A DNA stretch of 64,000 nt from Strongylocentrotus purpuratus (lineage: Eukaryota; Echinodermata; Echinoidea; Camarodonta; Strongylocentrotidae), in assembly GCF_000002235.5 (NCBI RefSeq), contig NW_022145613.1, forward strand, positions 6,368,519 through 6,432,518, written 5' to 3'. The notes under the pieces are model-generated. The model ran no database searches and was not told where the DNA came from. It saw only the letters and a program-made list of their open reading frames with translations. The position numbers and the translations under genes are program-made. Each line of letters begins with the position of its first letter. Position 1 is the first letter of the stretch. Positions 58,503 to 64,000 of the stretch are shown piece by piece.

Positions 58503-58834
58503 CCCTACCCCACCCCTTAGGCTCCGCCCCTCTCAGTCACCCCATCCTTTTTCCTCATCCAATCACAAGCACGCACAATGGTGACGTCACTCCAACAAGA
58601 AGGATCCGCGCATTCTCATTGGTCGGAAATACGTACCTGCGTACAAACAACATAACTGGCACAGGCCCATTGTTTTGGTCATTTGGTCATTGCCCGTCCT
58701 ACCAGTAACACGTCCATCCCCAGACCTCTCCCATGATGATGATGACTCATGATGTAAACACTTCCTCCAGAGGAAAGACCCTCATAATTCAAGTTTTATG
58801 ACCCAGATGCCACCCTTTCCATGAAAAAACTACC

Positions 58835-58904
58835 TGCATTAATTCACACACATCCTGACAGGAAATACCTGCATTAATTAACACACATCCTGACCGGAAA
58901 TACC
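58835..58904 (-). repeat. Two 35-bp direct repeats in the right TIR
   Basis: The mirror of 44093-44162: two units reading TGCATTAATT to GGAAATACC on the plus strand. Confidence 0.85.
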
Positions 58905-59025
58905 TCGTTAAATTTCATTTCCTCTTCCCTATTGTTTTATGGAAGTCATTAAAAAGGATTAAGTAATTAAAAGGGATTAATACCCCCCGGATTAAAAACT
59001 CCCTCAAAGGCCCTATACAGCTGCT

Positions 59026-59031
59026 TACGAT
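59026..59031 (+). repeat. Target site duplication, right copy (TACGAT)
   Basis: TACGAT follows the CAGCTGCT-3' end and is identical to the left copy. Confidence 0.95.
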
Positions 59032-62000
59032 TGTTATGTAACATTCTTTTTCGATAATACGAAATATCAACCCACTAGGGAAACAACTAAGACAGCCGAC
59101 TCACACAAGTGATGGATTTATAAATGATGAGTAATTTACGTATCTTTTACAATATTACAATGCCCAATAAATATGTTCGCTTTGAAAAGCGTTATTCACT
59201 CCTATCCCACAAGACAAAGAGACAATTTGTATCTCCCCCCCCCCCCCAAATCCGGATTTTTTTTTTTTTGCCACCAAAGCAATTATGTATACCGGTCCCT
59301 CTTTTTGGAATGGTTTGGATTCGGAGGTTAAGTAAACACCATCGTTAAATTGCTTTAAACGTAAAATTCGAGTTTTTCATTTAAATTCTTACATCTAATA
59401 TGATTTTTTGCCATCCCCAGTCCCTTTTTCTTCAATGCTAATCTTAATTGTTAATTAATGATGCATGTTCCGGTTTTTTAATGTATATAAACAAATTATT
59501 TTGTGCTATGCTAACTAAATTGCTCGGGTGACTACGCATTTTGACTACGCATTTAAACCCGGTGACTCTGGGTATTGGTGCCATTGCATTATTTTGTATA
59601 CAAATGTCCTTATTTCATTGTGTTTTAAATTCTCCCCTCTAAATTAAGTCTCTCTCTACTGCTACGGTTTTTTTAATCTAAATTACTTATTTATTTTTTC
59701 CAGGAACCTATAATATACAAGCACTGCTTTTTAATAGGTACCTCACATTCTACTCAGTTATTCTATTATATGAATTGAGAATCATTGAGACGTGCTCATT
59801 TATACTACAAATGTATCATTATTTTTTAAATTGTATATATATGTCTATATTGTTTGTAAAATGTGGAACAATAACAACTTCAAATTTAAAACTCGAAAAC
59901 CCAACCATGAACCAAAGAACAAGTCTTTGCAATATTTAATCTGGACACCATGTTGCCGTGGTGTGCTGTAGTAAATCTATCGCTGTGGAAATAAATCCGT
60001 GCATCGTTTCGCGAAACCGACTTAAAGGCTAAATCGATCCATTCCAAAAATAACTTGCTATTAATAGATGCAGAAAAACAAGAGAAACAGAGAAACAAAA
60101 AAATTAGTAAAATCAGATAACTAATAAGGAAATTATGCATTTTGGAAAAAAAAGTATAGAAAAATGGAAATCACTACACAAATTGCTTATTTGGTTATCA
60201 GTTTTTGACGTCATTGTCTCACTATTTATCGATTGCTATATATATTTTTATCCCATTAATTTCCCTGTTAATCCCCCAAAGCTTGATTTCCCCATGCTTT
60301 TAACCAGGTTATATGATTTGTATCATATTGCGTGCATGACATTTTACAAAATCTTTAATGAACTTTGGAGAATTGATACTACTTTCTGATTATTGTATAT
60401 TCATAATCATTGATTTTTATATAAATAGTTTATCAAAATTCACATGATTTTACTCAAACAAAATTACTTTTTATTAGTGCACCCACACAAAACATATTAC
60501 TATCAAAATAACTTGGATGATGGTGTGAGGAAATAAGATTCTTAGGGGGAATCCAATTTTGCTCAAACTTGTTTTGATTGGTTTGTCTTATTTGTCTGCT
60601 TCTATCGAAAGTAAGCTGTTTTTGGAGTGGACTTGCCAGTTCAACGACATTCTATTAAAACGCGTGTTAATCGCAATACAGGCGTTTCAAAAGGATGTGG
60701 GTGAACTTGTACTGACTACAGCTGTCTCGTGAAACGCTTGCCCTGGATTCAGACCTATGGGTCTTAATTCAGTCTGAAAATGAAAGAAATGCCACACGAA
60801 CACGAGACCCGGACATTTTGTTGTCTCTGTTGCTATTCATATATATTATTGGACAGTACACTGTATCCTGTACATTGGAATTTACTTTTCTTCAGACTGT
60901 GTACGTGTATGTTTTTTGTAAATTTTTCAATACGTTCTTAATTGCATCAAATGTTATATAATCGTCATTTGATGTTTATGTTTTTGCAGACGTCATTCGT
61001 TATAATAATATTAGTATACTGTATACCTTGTTCATGTATATTAACAAAGCATAAAATACTTTAATTATATCGAGGAACTTCAGTTGTCTTAGAACTTGTC
61101 GCTATTTGTAAAGCTTATAAAACTCTTACCTGCCGACATGATTTGATATGAATACAATAATGATATGCATTTTAAAGACTTAAAAGATGACATTGAAGCT
61201 TTTTTAATCAATATCAGTGATTACAAACTTCTATTTGGCTTTTAACATACTTTGTAATGCCAGGCAAACAGTAAAGGCTGTTGATGAATGACGTCAATGA
61301 CCTTTACTTCTCATACAAATGTTCAGTGGTAGCGTGTATATGAAAAAGTATTATTTCTTTGTAGATGAAACAGATAGATCAAAACCTGTTTCCCTCAATC
61401 AATACTCTCTTATTTGACAAGCTATCATGTACGTGGTTTTCTCCTGATTAATATAATTCTAGCTTTAATTAGTAACACGATGTTATAGTTCATATACAGT
61501 GTGAGTCCAAAAAAAAAGTTTACACATAGAAAAGTGCTAATTATTTTAATAACCATCTATGAACAGTAAATTATTATCCATCTTATGAAAGAGTGTTTTC
61601 TCCCAAATCATTCGGAATCATTTTTGTGTGGTATGTGTTCACGCTTGGATAAACAGGAGGCATTGTTTGCGAGAGTGCAAAAATCGACTTGCGCCAAAGT
61701 TGCTTATGTGATGTTTGAATAAAACAATTGGGATTTCGGTATTAATTCGGTCTTTGCAGATCCAAATAACACCCATTACAAAATTAATCATGCTACACAT
61801 ATCAAATATCGAATATCAATAACCAACGAACATTTTGTGCGCGCGTGTGTTGTGTGTGTGACTTTGCTTCTGCAAAAAGCATATGCAATGCAATTCATTT
61901 GATACATTTAATTCATTCTCTCCGCTAATCCCAACATAATATATACTGTAGGCATCACGCATGCCGTTTCCATCATCATTTGATGCTAAAATTAATCCTG

Positions 62001-64000
62001 GGAAAGTTGAATAGATGGCAGGTTTCGGGTGAATAGTCAATAATAATGTGAATAAAAGTAAAAGGAAATGTGATCAAGATAGCGCCCATATTTTCGTCAC
62101 CGTATCAAAAATTTAAACCAAATACAATAACAAATAAATGACAACAAAAGAGCAACAATAAAACAATACACAAAAGAATAAGAAAGTACACAGTACAGGA
62201 GATTTTAAAAACAATCGAACATAGAACAACAATTGTACAATTCACCTGGGTAGCACGTCCTTTTCATGTTTGCCTGTTTCCTCTTATCATTGAAACAATT
62301 ATTGACTTTTATTGAAAATGTTCACGAAATATAAAATGATATCGAGGTTAATATTTTGTTATTTTAAATTTGACTTTTGTTCTCTCATGAGTTAACATTA
62401 ATAGAGGGTCTACCTCTACAACGCATGATATATTTGTCGTTGAGAAACTGTTTACAAAGAAAGTTAGTAAAAATGAATTCATATCTTATGTTAATGGTGG
62501 AAACAAACAGTCGTGCATAGTGGAATTAAGATATTCTTATTCGTAAAAATGGAAATTGATATCGTGATATTTTTTGCTGAAATTGCGTCCAATCAATCCC
62601 TATGAATTTTTCTTCACTGCTCTTTAATTGTTGCTTTTTCTTCACATCTTTCATAATAAGCTGTCAATATACTAGAACAGTACTCATGATGCGATTACGC
62701 CTCGAATTTAAGAATGTTCTATATCCGGCTTTAATTTCTGACCAAATCGTTTGTAAACATTTTCAACTGTACAAATGTCGTACGAATATATTACCTTTCC
62801 TCCCACTCATCCTCTTTCCTCGCCTTTCATTAAATCATTCGCTCTTTTGATGAAAGGGGTATACTTTAATGCGAGAAATGTAAACAATCACAAACTGCTG
62901 CCATCATATTTCAGTCGTTTTCATTATCAAGCAGTGTGGATTAGTTTCACTAATTCACTCGTCGGAGAGCCGATGTGTCTGTATTTTATAAAAAGATAAA
63001 CAATGATAGCCACTCTCCTCCTCCTTTCGTCATCGTATCAAGTCTCCGTTTCCATAGCGATTTTTAGTATGTCTTTGGTTTCATTAACGTAGCAGCTTTA
63101 ACCCTATCGTTGCTAATCCAGACATATTACATGTTCGTGTAACGTCAGTGACCAGTTGATGCGAACGAGAGGTTTAACCCTCATCAGAGATAGGGATGAA
63201 TGTGGGAGAGTTGGAAATAGGATGGCCTTTCACCTAAGTACCTTTTCCTCTAATGGTAAAGTTCTTTACTGTAATGAATGAATTTACAAGGCAACCTTAA
63301 TGTACATACCTGGAAACATTTCAATGAAAGTTGTAACTTTAATAGTTATTTAATTGCCTCCCACTGATGGAGGGATTGTCTTAAGTTTGCGGACGTCATA
63401 CTATATAATTTATTTTAATGATTTAAAATCACAAATGTTCATGATTTCAAAATTACATCTCAATACATTATTGATACACAATTGCCTTAATATTATACAT
63501 GTATAAAGTTAATTTCAAAATTAGCTTGATGTATGCCTCTGTCCACAGTATCGCAGCTCCTGACAAATAGGCTATTGCTTTGTTTTGATATTCCATCAAA
63601 ACATTCTTTTTTTGTTCTTTAAAAAAATGTTCGTCAACAGCTATGTGAATATAAGGCTACAGCCCGAGCATGAGACCGACAGCTCAGATCGATCTTCTTC
63701 AGATTGTCAACTTATAGCTGACAAAGTCGTTGTCTATGGCTGACGGTCCACTAGGATGTCTAAAACCAGAAAATACATATGACAAGGCGGCTTTGAAACG
63801 GTCATTGGAATTAATATTACATTTCCCAATGCTCGCGTTTTAATGAAAGTGAGCATCCCAGCCGCGATGCATTTGTCAATCTTCATTTACAACATCCGCC
63901 TCCGACATCCTCATGTATACTTAAGAGACAGTTCTCGGGCGATGCCTCGCATTAATGGTACCTCTGAAAGCGAAAAGCAGTCTGTTCAAGGAACATCTTT
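59032..64000. other. Region right of the Polinton, no gene recognised
   Basis: AT-rich sequence with only short, featureless open frames. About 60910-61496 is the displaced 3' flank of duplication unit 2 and matches 23290-23895. A possible transposon end follows at 61497. From 61560 to the window end I see nothing that supports an exon. Confidence 0.55.
61497..61530 (+). mobile_element. Possible Tc1/mariner-type transposon end
   Basis: Homology to the paralogous flank (to 23895) stops at TTCATATA. The next bases, CAGTGTGAGTCCAAAA and AGTTTACAC, resemble a Tc1/mariner terminal repeat next to a TA. No matching right end or transposase was seen before 64000. Confidence 0.35.

Larger units (their letters stand above)
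43973..59025. mobile_element. Complete Polinton/Maverick (adintovirus-like) element, 15,053 bp
   Basis: The element is bounded by TACGAT target duplications and by inverted repeats of about 590 bp that begin AGCAGCTGTATAGGGCC. It encodes the full Polinton core: protein-primed-type DNA polymerase B, retroviral-type integrase, packaging ATPase, adenain-type protease, major capsid and penton, plus small accessory proteins. Leftward and rightward genes converge near 52060. No frame of a core gene is broken. It is of the large self-synthesising class that can form virions. It sits 289 bp after P450 copy 2, and no trace is seen after copy 1. Confidence 0.97.
58437..59025 (-). repeat. Right terminal inverted repeat of the Polinton (589 bp)
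   Basis: The mirror of 43973-44568, ending CAGCTGCT before the TACGAT duplication. It contains the mirrored 35-bp repeats and the inward promoter. Confidence 0.95.
26826..61496 (+). repeat. Segmental duplication, unit 2 (contains P450 copy 2, interrupted by the Polinton)
   Basis: The left flank matches 6648 onward and the right flank (about 60910-61496) matches 23290-23895. The unit is longer than unit 1 mainly because of the 15-kb Polinton (43973-59025) and the nested elements at 26966-27593. Edges are by eye. Confidence 0.75.

Noticed and set aside
59886..60140. 84-aa open frame with a hydrophobic start
   Set aside because: It resembles a signal peptide only by composition. No domain, splice signal or paralogous match in unit 1 was found.
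1..64000. tRNA or rRNA genes
   Set aside because: No cloverleaf with A/B boxes and no rRNA signature could be recognised by eye. A tRNAscan run would be decisive.

Overview
The window looks like nuclear DNA of a marine invertebrate deuterostome, most likely an echinoderm. This is inferred from intron-rich genes with GT/AG splice sites, long trinucleotide and poly-G/C tracts, short dispersed repeats, a tandem CYP46-like P450 pair and a giant Polinton. I cannot name the species. Most host genes are split into short exons, so I rebuilt them from splice sites and phase.

Layout. (1) 1-2613, minus strand: the 5' part of a secreted or receptor-type gene with a signal-peptide exon and one 1.8-kb exon carrying a somatomedin-B domain, open at the left edge. 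(2) 2614-7847: no gene seen, repeats only. (3) 7848-22052, plus: a complete 13-exon cytochrome P450 gene (CYP46A1-like, 509 aa). (4) 22053-28586: intergenic, with two decayed non-LTR retrotransposon pieces and a nested pair of small inverted-repeat elements. (5) 28587-43683, plus: a second complete 13-exon P450 paralogue (507 aa) with the same exon lengths and phases except for a 6-bp deletion in exon 7. The two genes lie in a tandem segmental duplication whose left flanks (about 6648 and 26826) and right flanks (to about 23895 and 61496) are both recognisable. (6) 43973-59025: a complete 15,053-bp Polinton/Maverick (adintovirus-like) element inserted 289 bp after the stop codon of the second P450. 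It has a perfect 6-bp target duplication (TACGAT) and terminal inverted repeats of about 590 bp. (7) 59026-64000: no gene seen. It holds the displaced right flank of the duplication and one possible transposon end.

The Polinton is the most interesting object. The left half reads rightward: protein-primed-type DNA polymerase B (a small first exon spliced to a large one), two small hydrophobic proteins, a packaging ATPase, a small basic protein with a glycine/hydrophobic tail, and a conserved protein of unknown role. The right half reads leftward: an exon starting 2 bp inside the right TIR that can be spliced in the same phase either to a PC4-like single-strand DNA-binding domain or to an acidic protein, then a retroviral-type integrase with a chromo-like tail, penton, a small basic virion-type protein, double-jelly-roll major capsid protein and an adenain-type protease. 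Both sets converge on overlapping poly(A) signals near 52060. Each TIR carries the same inward-facing TATA-type promoter. All reading frames are open, so this is a candidate for a recently active, virion-forming element.

The paralogous introns give a natural before/after comparison: several inserts (a 503-bp inverted-repeat element in intron 8, a 182-bp fold-back element in intron 2, a SINE-like repeat in intron 10) are in one copy only, and several tandem arrays have grown differently in the two copies.
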